Source: Perkinsus olseni
Lineage: Eukaryota > Perkinsozoa > Perkinsida > Perkinsidae
Length of the DNA stretch: 54,140 nucleotides
Assembly: GCA_013115135.1 (NCBI GenBank)
Contig: JABANP010000366.1
Location: 1-54,140 of the forward strand
Direction of reading: 5' to 3'
Shown here: piece by piece, positions 39,901-50,099 of the stretch
Layout: each line of letters opens with the position of its first letter
Numbering within the stretch: position 1 is the first letter of the stretch
Program-made: the position numbers and the translations under genes
Notes under the pieces: generated by a model
What the model was told of the DNA's origin: nothing
The model's input: the letters and a program-made list of their open reading frames with translations, nothing else
The model's database searches: none

Positions 39901-42425
39901 CGAGTTTCATCCGCTAAGTTCTGGCTTGGGCCGTTCATGCTAGTGAGGTTCTCTCAGGCGGTCGCCATCAATGGTCGGCTGGGCCATGTGGTGCTTGTGG
40001 CAGACCGCGATGTCATCGTGTGGGACGCCCTTACCGGCAGGAGGCTTTTGGTGAGCCTTCGTGAGGCATGAACGGTTTCGAGATCATTACAGGTGTTCAC
40101 CGGGGCAGCACCTTCCCCGATCTCAGCTATGTGCATGGAGCGCTGTGACGAGCGGTTGATAGTCCTAGGAACTGATGCCGGGTCTCTGGCCGTTTACAAC
40201 TATGCCGTGATGGCTAAGGTGCGCTCCATCGTATAAATAGAATCCAACCGTGAGACGTAGACGAGGCCTCCGTCCAGTACCGATAAAAGGACTGTAGCTC
40301 GACTGATGAGCATCCCAGGTGAAAGCTCTGAGGAGCCACGCAAGAGCTATCAGCAACATCAGCTGGCTTGGCCAGCGTATCTTCTCACTGTGTGCGGGTC
40401 GCCAACTCATCATCCATGACGCTAGCACCATAACCGATAATGACGGGAGCCAGCCAGCGGCGGTCCTCAAGGTAATTGCCTGCCGTGCTCATCACGCGCG
40501 ATGATCTCCCGTGTATCGAAGGTGCTCGATTTGGGAGCCTCTAATACTGTGGCGATCGACTACTTCCTCCAAGGCCGTCAAGTAGCTTATGGAACTGATG
40601 AGGGGATGATATCATGGTAGACCGCTCATGTTCATGTGCCTCCTTCTGAACGAATTCTGATGCGGTCCGAGCCCCTGCCACAGTATCGGTCAAGGTATCG
40701 CATCGACTCTGGCAAGCTGGAACGATGTAGAGCGGCGCCTCGGGCGCCCCAGATGAAGGTGCTTGCTGAGGGGTTGAGTCTGCTGAACTAACGAGCTTCC
40801 GTTCTTCCCCACAGGCCGATCCGAATGGTATCTGCCTGGTCAGCTACATGGGTGGTTCCCCGTCGAGCGACCAGCAGGTCTCGGCTACGCTCACTCTCAG
40901 TGTCGCTGGCGTCACTACACTGTTTGGCCTCCTCCCCATGGAGAGGTTCGAGCCGCGGCTGTCTTGGAGGTTCGCTTGGAGCAGCACAGCTGACTCGAAG
41001 ACTCCGAAAGTTGTCAGCAAAGATGACAACGTAAGTGGCCCGAGTCCTCACGGGGTTCCTGGATCGCAGTCGCGCTGTGGCCGCTTCTGAATCCGATACG
41101 TGAGTCGTCAACCCGTAGCCGAGGGACCATCGCCTCCATCGCAGTCACGCCGCTTCGCCTTCCCCGATACTGCAATACCGGAATTACCATTCCTCCAGGC
41201 TCTTCAGTATGATCATCATCGAAGCTTTCGACAATGTCTGACGTTACTGCGATGGCGTCCTCAGGAACCTTTCATGATGATCTCGGCGGCGACTGTTGGC
41301 GAGGAGAATTTGTCCTCTATGAACTGCAGCCGCTCTGTCCGGAGAGCTATGACCCAGTCGTAAGAGGATCAGACCTTACCAAGATCGACCGATGCCGGAC
41401 AGGGACGAAGGAGTGCCTGCGTCCTCGCCCGCACACAGCATGAAAAGCTCTATGTCCATGCACGCGGCCAGCCGTACGAAACGGGTCCTCTTCATAGCTA
41501 GTAAATGCGGTGCCGTTATGAAGTGGGACTGCACCGACGCCGTCGACGTAGGACCATTTCCCTTGCCCATCGCCCGGACAATCTGCTCCCCTTCCTTCAG
41601 TGGATAGTTGAGTCCGCCAGTGAGCTGCCGTATGCCAGCCCATCACGACCAGGCACTGGTTATTCGACTTGCGAGCCGCTAGGCCTTGAAGCACTCCAGC
41701 AGGTGTGTGGCCGCTACCAGCACGCCTCGACGGGCTCTCTCATTAGAGCGTTCGCCTCGAGTGGAGCTCTATCGTTCCGAATAGAGTGAAGGCTGAGCGC
41801 TTGTTGGTACACCCGTCTGGAGGGATGAATATAGTAAGACAACCCGCCGCCAGGACGCGATGAGGCAATGGTCGCCTTGCCTGTCCAGTTGCTCACTCTA
41901 AGCAATGGTGATCATACGCTGAGGCTGTGGGACTCAATGAGTGGAGACCTCATCGGAGAGCTTCGCCAGAGCGGCCCGGCGGCCGACCATTGGTGTTTGC
42001 CGCCAGAATTGACGATGACAGCGCTACAGAGAGTAGCCTGATCATTGCCAACTGGACTCTGCATGCTTCTACTCTCAGGATGTGATTGAGCAGAAAGCTC
42101 GCAGCCAGATAGCGGCAACGGCGGCATCTGGTCACCCTCCGGCGGCCGCGCCCTTCATTGGTATTCATACAAGGGTTGCTGGTAAGGTGGACTCGAGATG
42201 GTCCGCGCGTCGATTGGGAAGAGTGCTGTTCGAGGTACGGCCAAGACGACTAGAAGGACTAAGCCAAGTTTCGCGGTTGATGCTGTTCCTGTGTCGCCTG
42301 AGGACTTTTTGGAAGAAGAACAAGGGCCGCTAGAGGGGGGCGTCACCCGACCCCAGAGGTACCCACTCGCGCGACCCGGGATCGCCGGGCGATCATCGCC
42401 CTCTTCGATATCTAGTTCCGGGTAG
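36925..42425 (+). CDS. WD40-repeat protein (WDR49/WDR64-like)
   Basis: Intron-rich gene. ATG 36925 opens MSSHGPVHTADGDDGD and joins an acidic exon ending EAIEMEFC (about 37060-37130). From about 38300 a series of WD-type blades can be read: SGLDKTLR, RIKIWEF, GDCVYQWTI, IVTAGMDK with KIILWDT, LVSAGFDSAIHLWDA, GGTVRLWNI, ADRDVIVWDAL, GSLAVYNY, QLIIHDA, GAVMKWDC and HTLRLWDS (about 41930). That is enough for one and probably two propellers. The C-terminus is low-complexity Ser/Pro-rich and ends at TAG 42423-42425. WD propellers are protein-interaction platforms; spacing and wording resemble ciliary WDR49/WDR64 proteins, but this is a weak assignment. Exons between 37.2 and 38.3 kb and around 41.1-41.8 kb are uncertain. 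One intron holds two tRNA genes on the opposite strand. Confidence 0.72.
38981..39054 (-). tRNA. tRNA-Arg (anticodon ACG), copy 1
   Basis: Minus-strand cloverleaf with acceptor GCCCGAT/ATCGGGT, anticodon loop CTACGGA (ACG) and T loop TTCGAAT. It lies inside an intron of the WD40 gene and runs against it. No T4 terminator follows directly. Confidence 0.95.
39149..39222 (-). tRNA. tRNA-Arg (anticodon ACG), copy 2
   Basis: Identical in sequence to the copy at 38981-39054 and 168 bases from it, in the same WD40 intron and orientation. The flanks of the two copies differ, so only the gene body is kept or converted. No T4 run follows directly here either. Confidence 0.95.
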
Positions 42426-42627
42426 CTCGCGCGTCTCCCTATATCAGAGTTGCTGTACTTGACTCAGGTTCGACCCACCCACTGTCCAAGCCGCTGATCG
42501 ACTCGCAGCGGCTCTGAATTCTCTGAGAGGCATGTAACAGAATTAGTCGTCAACACCGTACGAGCGTCGATCTTGAGTGCTCGTCATGGTGTGGGCTTGT
42601 TAGCTGCCTTACAGTATTGTCATTTCC

Positions 42628-44220
42628 ATGGCCCCTCCAACGCCTTTTGTACGTGGGGGCCTGGGTGAGCAACGGTCGCAGCTGATGTTGAGGTCCGCTT
42701 TCACTGATGCCCTTCCTGTGGGCAGCGGAGAAGTGAGCCGAGTTTATTAGTTTGGCAAGTCGAAATTCAGGGAACCTATTCAGAGCTCCTTCAAAGTCGG
42801 CCAGCTCGCCCACGAAGGCCGATCGTGCAAGGTCCCCGGTACCACCGCTGAAAATCCCTGCAGCAGTCGCTATGGAGATGTGAGACATCGACTATCCGTG
42901 ATGAATTGATGACGGCCTCCTAGGTACGGCCAGTACTCCCCTTTGTCTGGTCGGAGGCTGCTGTCCCCGACGACGCCGCTTCTCCAAGGCAACTCTGCTC
43001 GGGAGATGTACACGGAGCTTTTCAAGCGTGCTGACGAGAAGATCGAAGAGCAGGCGGAGACGATAAGGAAGCAACAGCTTCAGTTGAATGATGCCAACGA
43101 GCGTTTGCGACGGGTGGGTGTGAGTCACGCTCCTGGCCCACCGAGCCTTCGTCTGCTCAGACGTCTAACGCGATTTGTCCCCCTCTATGTCTGGCCGAGC
43201 GGGTTGCCGAGGAATGCGACGAAGCTCATGAACGACTCCATATCGCCACAGATCGTATTATTGAGCTCGAAACCATCAACCGTAGGCTCACTGACGAGCT
43301 GGCAGCTCGAACCAAGGAGGCGACCAACCCTTCAGAGGTGGCCGTACCACTTGCTGTTGACGTTAGTCTATCGTTTTCAGTCATCTTCGATGACGAGTTC
43401 TTGGTGTTCTTCCGTTGAGGATACGACAGAGGGCATCGCGCCGTATGTTGTGCTCATACAGAGGCAGGGTCTTCCCCGGTCTCGGCCGTCTCCCCGGCCA
43501 CTGCTTCTTCAGGTTCTGGCGAGCCCGACGAGCTAAGCGGTTGCTTCGGATCGTGAATCTTTGGAGTCGCCTCATTCGTCAAGCTGTTGTTAGTGCGCGG
43601 CGTCGTGAAGCTCTTCTAGTCCTTCGGAGGCCCGGGGAACAGGGAAGTCTCCATCGTGAGCGTTATGAGGCTCCGAGGGTCCCTCCGGAGGTGTTCACTC
43701 CAGTGGAGCTACCGGTCGTCCAAGGCTGTAGACCCTCTGAAGAAGCACAGCGACCATTCCGCTGCGTCCATTCCTACAGGAAGGTTTTCCAGGCTTCCAG
43801 CGCTGGTTTGCCGTCGAATGAGCTGCCGGATCTTCGCATGACGGAAGGAAGAGATTCTGCGAGTGCTGGTAGACGATTCATCACACCGCGAAAGACGACG
43901 TTGAAGTGTGCAAGCGCGAGCTGGACCGGTTCGAGCGCACGGGAGACCGGGACAGGTGGTTTCATTCTGTAGACCCCCTGACGAGTCGAGCTGGTCGGCC
44001 AGGTAAGAGATACCACTATGAAGGAGATATCACTGAACGACTCCCAGTGGGGCTACATCATCTTGCTACTACACCGAGGCGTGTGCATCCGGAATGGCCG
44101 TCCTCGGCTCGCACTGACCAAGATGAGCGTCACGGCTGGACAGCAGCGACACAGCGGCCCCCGAGGCTCATTGATGTGAGAAGCTCGGATCCGTTAGTTG
44201 ATTTGGCTGGCACTTGGTAG
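42628..44220 (+). CDS. Coiled-coil protein of unknown function
   Basis: ATG 42628 opens MAPPTPFVRGGLGEQRSQ. A short second exon reads GTYSELLQSRPARP, and an exon from about 42924 continues YGQYSPLSGRRLLSP and then a strongly charged heptad-like region EMYTELFKRADEKIEEQAE (about 43003-43110). After an intron the coiled coil resumes with VAEECDEAHERLHIATDRI (about 43200-43330). The last exon ends SSDPLVDLAGTW at TAG 44218-44220. Long Glu/Lys/Leu-rich helices suggest a structural or scaffolding role, possibly cytoskeletal, but I do not recognise the family. Exon joins between 43330 and 44000 are uncertain. It starts about 200 bases after the WD40 gene on the same strand. Confidence 0.6.
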
Positions 44221-44871
44221 GTGTTTATTGGTTCTATTTAGGTTGGGGAGCCGTCGAGGGTCGACAGGGCCAAAGGCGTCGGAACGATTATTTCTCTGAG
44301 GCACCTTGAATTCAGTCGATAGCTATATTGCATGAAGTATCAGTGTTAGGACCGCGAGGATGGATGAATAATGTTTCTCATCACTCTGAGATCGAGTCAT
44401 TCCCTCCCTCAATTAGCCAGGCATCGAATCGCACGGTCAAGGCTAATTTAGCCTTGACCGTGCGATTCGATGTGGGGCAATGGCTTACGCTCGCATACCC
44501 TGTTTCGAGTATAAAGCGATAGGTATCATATGCTTGGACATGTTGAGAGGAGGCCCCTTCACGTTGATTTGCAGAGGCTTTGACGGACTTGCGGCGTCTT
44601 CGTCCCATAATTTCTCCAATCAACTCATAGGTTGAGACTCGTGGACAGGACCTATCTACCTTATCAGTTTCCGCGGATCTGGCCGCCCGTCTTCGCTCGG
44701 GTAGGCGGACACCATGTAAGTCAACCCCCGATCAGCCCGCCAAAGAAGATGACTATACGCAACATGCACACAGTAGTGAAGAATCGCCAGATAAGATATA
44801 CGCAGAGAGTATCTCACAGAGTTCATTAAATTCATATATCTCATAAGGTTAAGACAGTATTTGTGGAGGAG
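44221..44871. other. Convergent intergenic region
   Basis: Lies between the 3' ends of the + strand coiled-coil gene and the - strand PB1 gene. It holds the 51-base palindrome and nothing else I can support. Confidence 0.6.
44422..44472. repeat. Perfect 51-base palindrome (25/1/25)
   Basis: The 25-base arm 44422-44446, beginning CATCGAATCGCACGG, is exactly complementary to 44448-44472 around a single central T. It would fold as a near-continuous hairpin in RNA or as a cruciform in DNA. It sits midway between two convergent genes, so a role at 3' ends, or insertion of a small hairpin element, are both possible. Confidence 0.95.
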
Positions 44872-46392
44872 TTAGTGTGATAGGCTCCTGTGTGCAGTCG
44901 AGCCATCAGTTCTCCTAGACTCCAAGCGTTTCGAAAGGTCCTTGAGATCAGCCTGAGAGGCCATGAGAGCGCTGACCAGCTCCCTCGCAGCAGCCTTGTT
45001 CTGAATGAGTCCGAAGTCGCTCAACATATCGACGAGGTTCCTTGCTACAGGGTCAGCCGTTGCGCTTTGGAGCTCCTTGGCCTCGTTCTCAACCTCCTTT
45101 GAGTTCTTCTTTGTGTCGGCCTTCTCATAGCCCATCAACCTATCGGCCACCTTCTGCATACTTGAGAGGTCGTCAAACATGTTGTTCACCAGCTGCTCAC
45201 CGGATTTCTTGCCCTTCACGAAACCGGACTTGTTCAAGAAGTCGACCATGGCGTCTCTGGCTTCCTTCTCGGAAGACACCTCCTTGTGCATGCGTACAAC
45301 TTCAGGCTCACTGTCAGAACGGCGGACAGTCTTCTCGCAGTTCACCGTCACCTCAGGCTTCTTATGCTCCTGCTTCTCAGCTTCGTCGTTTTTCTTGTCG
45401 ACTGCCGACTTTTTATCCATTTTCACCGTCTCAGAATTCTCAACCTTCGAAGAGTCAAATACCTTGTCCTCAGACACCGCCTTCGAGTTCTTCGAAGCCT
45501 CTACCTTCTCCGGGACCTTCTTCTCAGCCTTCGAAGCCACTACCTTCTCAGGGACCTTCTGCTCAGCCTTCGAAGCCTCGACCTTCTCAGGGACCTTCTT
45601 CTCAGCCTTCGAAGCCTCTACCTTCTCAGGGACCTTCTTCTCAGCCTTCGAAGCCTCGACCTTCTCAGGGACCTTCTTCTCAGCCTTCGAAGCCTCGACC
45701 TTCTCAGGGACCTTCTTCTCAGCCTTCGAAGCCTCTACCTTCTCAGGGACCTTCTTCTCAGCCTTCGAAGCCTCTACCTTCTCAGGGACCTTCTTCTCAG
45801 CCTTCGAAGCCTCTACCTTCTCAGGGACCTTCTTCTCAGCCTTCGAAGCCTCTACCTTCTCAGGGACCTTCTTCTCAGCCTTCGAAGCCTCGGCCTTCTC
45901 CGGGACCTTCTTCTCAGCCTTCGAAGTCTTCTTGGTCTTCAACGAGTCGGCTACTCTGTTCATATCCTGATCAGCGGCTTCCAAGCCGTCAACCAAGCGC
46001 AAGGCAGACAGCGGATCGACGACATAGCCCAGCTCGTCAAGCAAGTCAGCTACCATCAGGGCGTCTGGTCCCAAAGGAGTAAAACTCGGGGCCTCTCCGC
46101 CATGCACATCGACAAAGATATCCATTACAGGAACAGCATTAAGAGTCTTTTTTCCTGCCTTTTCGGCTAGCGCCAAAGCATCCGATAAAGAGAGGTTGTT
46201 GAGGAGGCACAATTCACCACAGTCATCCATATAGAATAGACGATAGTCTCGGAACTGAAGCTCACGCCAGGCCTTCTCGACATAACCACAGAGCTGCTCA
46301 TAAGTTTGGCATGCCTCTGGATCCACTCTTACGCGAATAGTCTGGGAATCGGAGTGCAACTTGAGGCACAACACACTTGCAGCTGATGACAT
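44872..46392 (-). CDS. PB1-like protein 1 with triple helical module and Lys/Glu repeat
   Basis: Intronless, 506 residues if started at the MSS methionine (46392) that all paralogues share; an upstream in-frame ATG at 46434 is less likely. Residues about 5-95 fit a PB1 fold: a basic first strand pair LCLKLHSDSQTIRVRV and an acidic OPCA-like stretch YRLFYMDDCGELCLLN. Three related helical modules of about 45 residues follow, at about 105-150, 385-430 and 460-495, each with a pattern like DLL..LG.V....A..LV..L and a closing DL..V.D.L. Between modules 1 and 2 lies the 13-residue tandem repeat. PB1 domains pair head-to-tail in signalling and autophagy scaffolds; the modules are unknown to me. The product is probably cytosolic, as no signal or membrane segment is seen. 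Confidence 0.82.
   Translation of the reverse strand: MSSAASVLCLKLHSDSQTIRVRVDPEACQTYEQLCGYVEKAWRELQFRDYRLFYMDDCGELCLLNNLSLSDALALAEKAGKKTLNAVPVMDIFVDVHGGEAPSFTPLGPDALMVADLLDELGYVVDPLSALRLVDGLEAADQDMNRVADSLKTKKTSKAEKKVPEKAEASKAEKKVPEKVEASKAEKKVPEKVEASKAEKKVPEKVEASKAEKKVPEKVEASKAEKKVPEKVEASKAEKKVPEKVEASKAEKKVPEKVEASKAEKKVPEKVEASKAEQKVPEKVVASKAEKKVPEKVEASKNSKAVSEDKVFDSSKVENSETVKMDKKSAVDKKNDEAEKQEHKKPEVTVNCEKTVRRSDSEPEVVRMHKEVSSEKEARDAMVDFLNKSGFVKGKKSGEQLVNNMFDDLSSMQKVADRLMGYEKADTKKNSKEVENEAKELQSATADPVARNLVDMLSDFGLIQNKAAARELVSALMASQADLKDLSKRLESRRTDGSTAHRSLSH
45498..45935 (-). repeat. 39-bp coding minisatellite, 11 units
   Basis: Eleven units, spaced exactly 39 bases apart (anchor positions 45508 to 45898), encode VEASKAEKKVPEK with few changes (AEQKV in one unit, VVASK in another, AEASK and TSK at the N-terminal end). 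The unit length keeps the reading frame. The result is a highly charged Lys/Glu linker. Because the repeat also lacks stops in other frames, long artefactual open frames appear on the + strand. Confidence 0.95.
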
Positions 46393-47123
46393 AATTATAC
46401 TATGAAAGAATTCTATCAAATTTGAACTAAACATAAGAGATTGGCTCCTCGTCGTCCGCTCTCAACCACATAATTCCTGAAGATGATAAACTCATTATGC
46501 GCCGAGCTAGTACCCTAGCTGTCTGTTCCAAGCCGCGACACAGTGTCACAATGCCGCGCAAGTGGTAACTTCAAGTAACGGTCTTGACAGTGTGCGTGGT
46601 CAATGCTGAAAACAGGGAGGTCAATACCGGACGCTAGTCGACTGAAGATACTCTTTAGGAGAAGAGCGATAGGTAGGGTCAAGTTTACAGGAATGATAGG
46701 CTAGTTCTGGTTGAAACTCGACCGGGACAAAGGGGCTCTCGTCGGGGTGGTATCTTGCGCTGTCTACCGCCATCGTGTGCCCGGCTGTAGCTGGGATACT
46801 TGATCATCGTGCTCCGTCACTTCCTCTATTGATTATGGTTTATTATATCGTACAACTCTTGAATGGTGTTCAATATGTATGGAAACTCGTCGACGGCGTG
46901 CAACTTTGGTTTGAGTTGAAGGGCCCCGTCCGAGACAAGTTGTGCAAATTGTGGTACGGTTGCGTCCTGTGTCCCGAACTTCAGCCACTGTGGCTAGAAT
47001 GCTTGATGGTGATAATCCGTGCTTCGTGAGGTTGTTTAAGGTTTGTTATAACAAAATTCGTCGGTGGTGACATTATATTTTGGCAGTTTATTTCGAATTT
47101 TCTTTCATAAATACTTTCAAGTT
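46393..47123. other. Divergent promoter region of PB1 genes 1 and 2
   Basis: About 730 bases between divergently transcribed paralogues. The right part, from 46964, is the left arm of the large inverted duplication. An 84-codon open frame at 46775-47029 shows no recognisable motif. Confidence 0.55.
47107..47118 (+). promoter_or_regulatory. Shared upstream element ATAAATACTTTC
   Basis: Found six bases before the start codon of PB1 gene 2, 15 bases before that of gene 4 (50528-50539) and before pseudogene 5 (53985-53996, minus strand). PB1 gene 3 has a shortened TTTAAATAC at 50101-50109. It resembles a TATA-type element but is close to the start codon, so it may instead be leader sequence. Confidence 0.45.
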
Positions 47124-48245
47124 ATGTCAAGTGATCTTATTCTCAAGCTTCGTACCAGAACTCAGACGATGAGGGTGAGGGTTGACTCGGAGAAGTTGAC
47201 TGATATGTGTCAGATCAAGGGTTATATTGAGAAGTCCTGGACTCAATTGCAGGGTAAACAATACCGTATTTATTACATTGATGAGTACGGTGAGATGTGC
47301 CTTCTCAATGACCTGTCTTTGGGTGACGCTATTGCGACGGTGCGAGAAGGTGCTTCTTCCTCGTCTAACAGTGCTCCCGTGTTGGACTTGTTCATCCAGT
47401 CTGAGGGTGAAGAGGTTGCGTTATCCTCGAGTCAGCCCCCTGAGGAGGAGGTAGCTGAGCAGATGGGCGTTGCCGATACTCTTGCTCGGTTCCTGGACGA
47501 CATGGACTACATGGATACTCTCGATGCCGCTGACGATTTCGTCGATGGTTTGGTAGCAGCTGACTCTGACTTGAATGCCATTCTTGACTGCCTTCAAGCT
47601 CGTGACGACGCCACCTCCCGAAAGGCCGTATCTTCCTCTGCTCCTAAGCAGATTGGCGCTTCTGAGAAGAAGTCCCCCAAGGAAGTGCAGCAGTCAGCAA
47701 CAAAGGCTCCCAAGGAGTCCTCCACTACTGGTGAGATCGAAGCCAGTGGGTACGAGCAGGTCGGTGACAAGGCACCCAAGCAGTTCCACGTCGAGAGGCA
47801 GGTCTCCTCACCTAAAGAGGCATCCGACATGATGGTGGATCTCCTCACTAAGATGGGCTTCGTCGATAACAAGAAGGCTGCCGAGGACCTTGTAGGGCGG
47901 CTCGTGAGCTCTCCTGACGACCTTCAGAGAGTCGCTGATCATATCGACGACCTGGTCGAAGGCAGGGAGCCTGCTACTACTCCTGCTCTCGATGATACTG
48001 CTAAGCAGTTCATTGACATGTTGGATGACTCCGGAATGGTTCAAGACAGGAACGCTGCCGAGGATCTTGTCGGTGTATTGAAGGATGCTGAGCAAGACGT
48101 CGACAAAGTGTTCAATAACTTCCTGGACCGCACCACTTCCAACCAACAGCAGAAGGCGATTCAGCAAAGCAAGAAGTCGAGGAGGTCTCATAGGAGTCGA
48201 CACTCTTCCAAGAAGCAACAGTCAGCAGCTCAACTCTCCGCATGA
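47124..48245 (+). CDS. PB1-like protein 2 with triple helical module
   Basis: Intronless, 373 residues from the shared MSS start (47124); an in-frame ATG at 47064 is not shared by the family. PB1-like region at about 3-95 with LILKLRTRTQTMRVRV and YRIYYIDEYGEMCLLND. Module 1 at about 105-150 (MDTLDAADDFVDGLVAAD), module 2 at about 230-280 (KMGFVDNKKAAEDLVGRL), module 3 at about 288-335 (DSGMVQDRNAAEDLVGVL). The tail is basic and Ser/Arg/Lys-rich (KKSRRSHRSRHSSKK), which could bind nucleic acid or act as a nuclear signal. It lacks the minisatellite of gene 1. Its inverted duplicate is pseudogene 5. Confidence 0.85.
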   Translation: MSSDLILKLRTRTQTMRVRVDSEKLTDMCQIKGYIEKSWTQLQGKQYRIYYIDEYGEMCLLNDLSLGDAIATVREGASSSSNSAPVLDLFIQSEGEEVALSSSQPPEEEVAEQMGVADTLARFLDDMDYMDTLDAADDFVDGLVAADSDLNAILDCLQARDDATSRKAVSSSAPKQIGASEKKSPKEVQQSATKAPKESSTTGEIEASGYEQVGDKAPKQFHVERQVSSPKEASDMMVDLLTKMGFVDNKKAAEDLVGRLVSSPDDLQRVADHIDDLVEGREPATTPALDDTAKQFIDMLDDSGMVQDRNAAEDLVGVLKDAEQDVDKVFNNFLDRTTSNQQQKAIQQSKKSRRSHRSRHSSKKQQSAAQLSA

Positions 48246-48962
48246 GTTATTCTATTCTTTTCTTTCATATTACACCATAGATACCCATCTTGTTGCTATT
48301 ACTTTGATGTATTGAGGATATAATTCTCCCAACCTATGATGATGCTTCTTGCGTTATTAACATGAAAGTTATCGATTGTTGCCGACGTGAAGGCTTCACT
48401 CGAGGTTGAGGTTCTCATAATGTTCGGAATATTTCCGTAGCTCTGTTCTCTTGCCTGGATTTGTCACGGTGTTTTGTGCTAGCAACAAACTCGGGAATGC
48501 GATCCGCGTTTGATGGATGCATCGAAGGGAGGTCAGAGGAAGAGGAAGAGGAGGAGGAGGTAGGAGGCGTCTTCTAGGCCGTCGATATCTTTTATTACTA
48601 AAGAGTGCACCACTCTTCATCAATGGGGATCCTTCCCTTCCTAACGAGCTACAGCTACGAGTGAAAAGCCTACGAACCTCTGAACATTGTCGTTAGCAGT
48701 TTGAGTGATTTACCATATGCTACTTACCGAGGTTACTGCGCACGCACCATCTCGTCATTATTAGTGAGTCGCCGCTACTGGCTGGGAGAACTCCTCGAAG
48801 CCCCCCAAAACTTCACTACGCAAGGCTCTGATCTCTTTTCAATGAAACGCCTGTGCTACTCGATGACACTCGTAGCTCAGCTTAGAGAATGAAATTCATT
48901 ATTCGAATGAGAAACTCAGTTCTTCCACATTAAAATGATAACGAGTCAAATGGTCGAATAGC
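48246..48962. other. Convergent intergenic region of PB1 genes 2 and 3
   Basis: About 700 bases between two 3' ends. The first 175 bases belong to the inverted duplication. A purine-rich GAGGAAGAGG stretch lies near 48535-48565. No gene is recognised. Confidence 0.5.
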
Positions 48963-50099
48963 TCAACACAGTAGATCAATGTGATCAGCCTTCGGATCAC
49001 GAGGATGTTTAGGGCAAGCCCAGCCCCAACGGGCCTCTTCTGGCTGCATCTTCCGTCCAGCCTTCCTCTGCTTCTGCTCATACTTCTCCACTTGCTTGTC
49101 AACGCATCTCTTGGCAGCAGCGTCCTCCTGTGCCTGCCTCTCCTCAGGAGTCGGCAAAGGCTTATTGTAGACAGGCTTAGAAGGGCCGTGAATGAAGTGG
49201 TAGAGAATCTTGTCCACGTCTTGGTTGGTGTCTTCAAGAGCTTCGACGAGTTCGTTGGCGCTCTTCTCATCCGCGACGAAACCATAGTCATTCAGAAGCA
49301 TGGCAAGCCGCTTCCCGGATTTGTCATTCTTCCGCTCTTCTCCCTTCGCGACGTCCTCATCGTCTTCGGAGTAGGCCTTCTCTTCACGTTGTTGCCTCTC
49401 TGCCCACCTCTCAATATGATCGGACACTTTGTCCAAGTCATCGGTGGAAGGCACCAGCTTCCTCAACAGGTCACGAGCCGCCTTCTTGCTGTCGACGAAA
49501 CCGAGTCCGGTGAGCAGGTCTGCCATCGTGTCGAATGCATCTGTTTCATCAGACACCTCCCTCTCAATCTTCACGGAGGACTTTGGCTTGAATTGCTTCC
49601 CAGTGGGGGACTTCTTGGACAGACTCTTCTTCGATGTATGCTTCTCTGACGAGGGCTTCTCCACCCTAGACTTCACGAGCTCATCCGTCACCTTATCCAA
49701 ATCCTGGCCAGCAGCCTGGAGCATTTCGGCGAACTCTTGAGCCGCTTCATGACTAGGGATCATATCAAAGTCAACAAGCTGGTTTACCATACGCGACAAT
49801 GAGTCGTCTACCACAACATCGTCCTCCTCGTCCTCGCCAGTCTTAACATAGATGTTCATCGTGGGCACCCTCGATTTCTCAGCGAGAATCAGCGCATCGG
49901 GCAACGATACCTGGTTTAGAACACATGCGTCTTCTGTGTCATCGGTATAATAAAGATGATAGGGGGTCTTCTCCAGGTCGGGCCATGCCATCTCCACGTA
50001 GCTCCGAATTTCTTCGATTTTCCGGCACTTGTCGACTGGAGCTCTCACTCGGAGAATATCCGAATCTAAATGAAGCTTCAAACAGATCTGGCTTGACAT
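48963..50099 (-). CDS. PB1-like protein 3 with triple helical module
   Basis: Intronless, 378 residues, start MSSQICLKLHLDSDILRVR. The PB1-like part has YHLYYTDDTEDACVLNQ in the acidic position. Modules: VNQLVDFDMIPSHEAAQEF (about 110-150), DLLTGLGFVDSKKAARDLL (about 190-235) and MLLNDYGFVADEKSANELV (about 265-310). The C-terminus differs from the other members: a Glu/Lys helix (VEKYEQKQRKAGRKMQPEE) and then WGWACPKHPRDPKADHID, with a CP..H motif. This tail is not shared, so the gene gained it or the others lost it. No frame break was seen. Confidence 0.83.
   Translation of the reverse strand: MSSQICLKLHLDSDILRVRAPVDKCRKIEEIRSYVEMAWPDLEKTPYHLYYTDDTEDACVLNQVSLPDALILAEKSRVPTMNIYVKTGEDEEDDVVVDDSLSRMVNQLVDFDMIPSHEAAQEFAEMLQAAGQDLDKVTDELVKSRVEKPSSEKHTSKKSLSKKSPTGKQFKPKSSVKIEREVSDETDAFDTMADLLTGLGFVDSKKAARDLLRKLVPSTDDLDKVSDHIERWAERQQREEKAYSEDDEDVAKGEERKNDKSGKRLAMLLNDYGFVADEKSANELVEALEDTNQDVDKILYHFIHGPSKPVYNKPLPTPEERQAQEDAAAKRCVDKQVEKYEQKQRKAGRKMQPEEARWGWACPKHPRDPKADHIDLLC

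Larger units (their letters stand above)
46964..48420. repeat. Left arm of large inverted duplication
   Basis: Reads in reverse complement as about 52690-54140 at the right end of the window, covering the upstream flank, the whole PB1 gene 2 and about 175 bases past its stop. Similarity is high across the gene and fades beyond 48372. The right arm reaches the window edge, so the duplication may be longer. Confidence 0.9.

Noticed and set aside
45498..45935. CRISPR-like array
   Set aside because: Units are contiguous, with no spacers, and encode a protein repeat in a eukaryotic gene.
45042..46170. Three long + strand open frames (263-346 codons) across the minisatellite
   Set aside because: They are products of the 39-base repeat, which lacks stops in several frames. 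The minus-strand frame has the PB1 domain and modules shared with paralogues.
46775..47029. 84-codon open frame upstream of PB1 gene 2
   Set aside because: No motif and no paralogue. Its 3' part recurs in the inverted duplicate only because the flank was copied.
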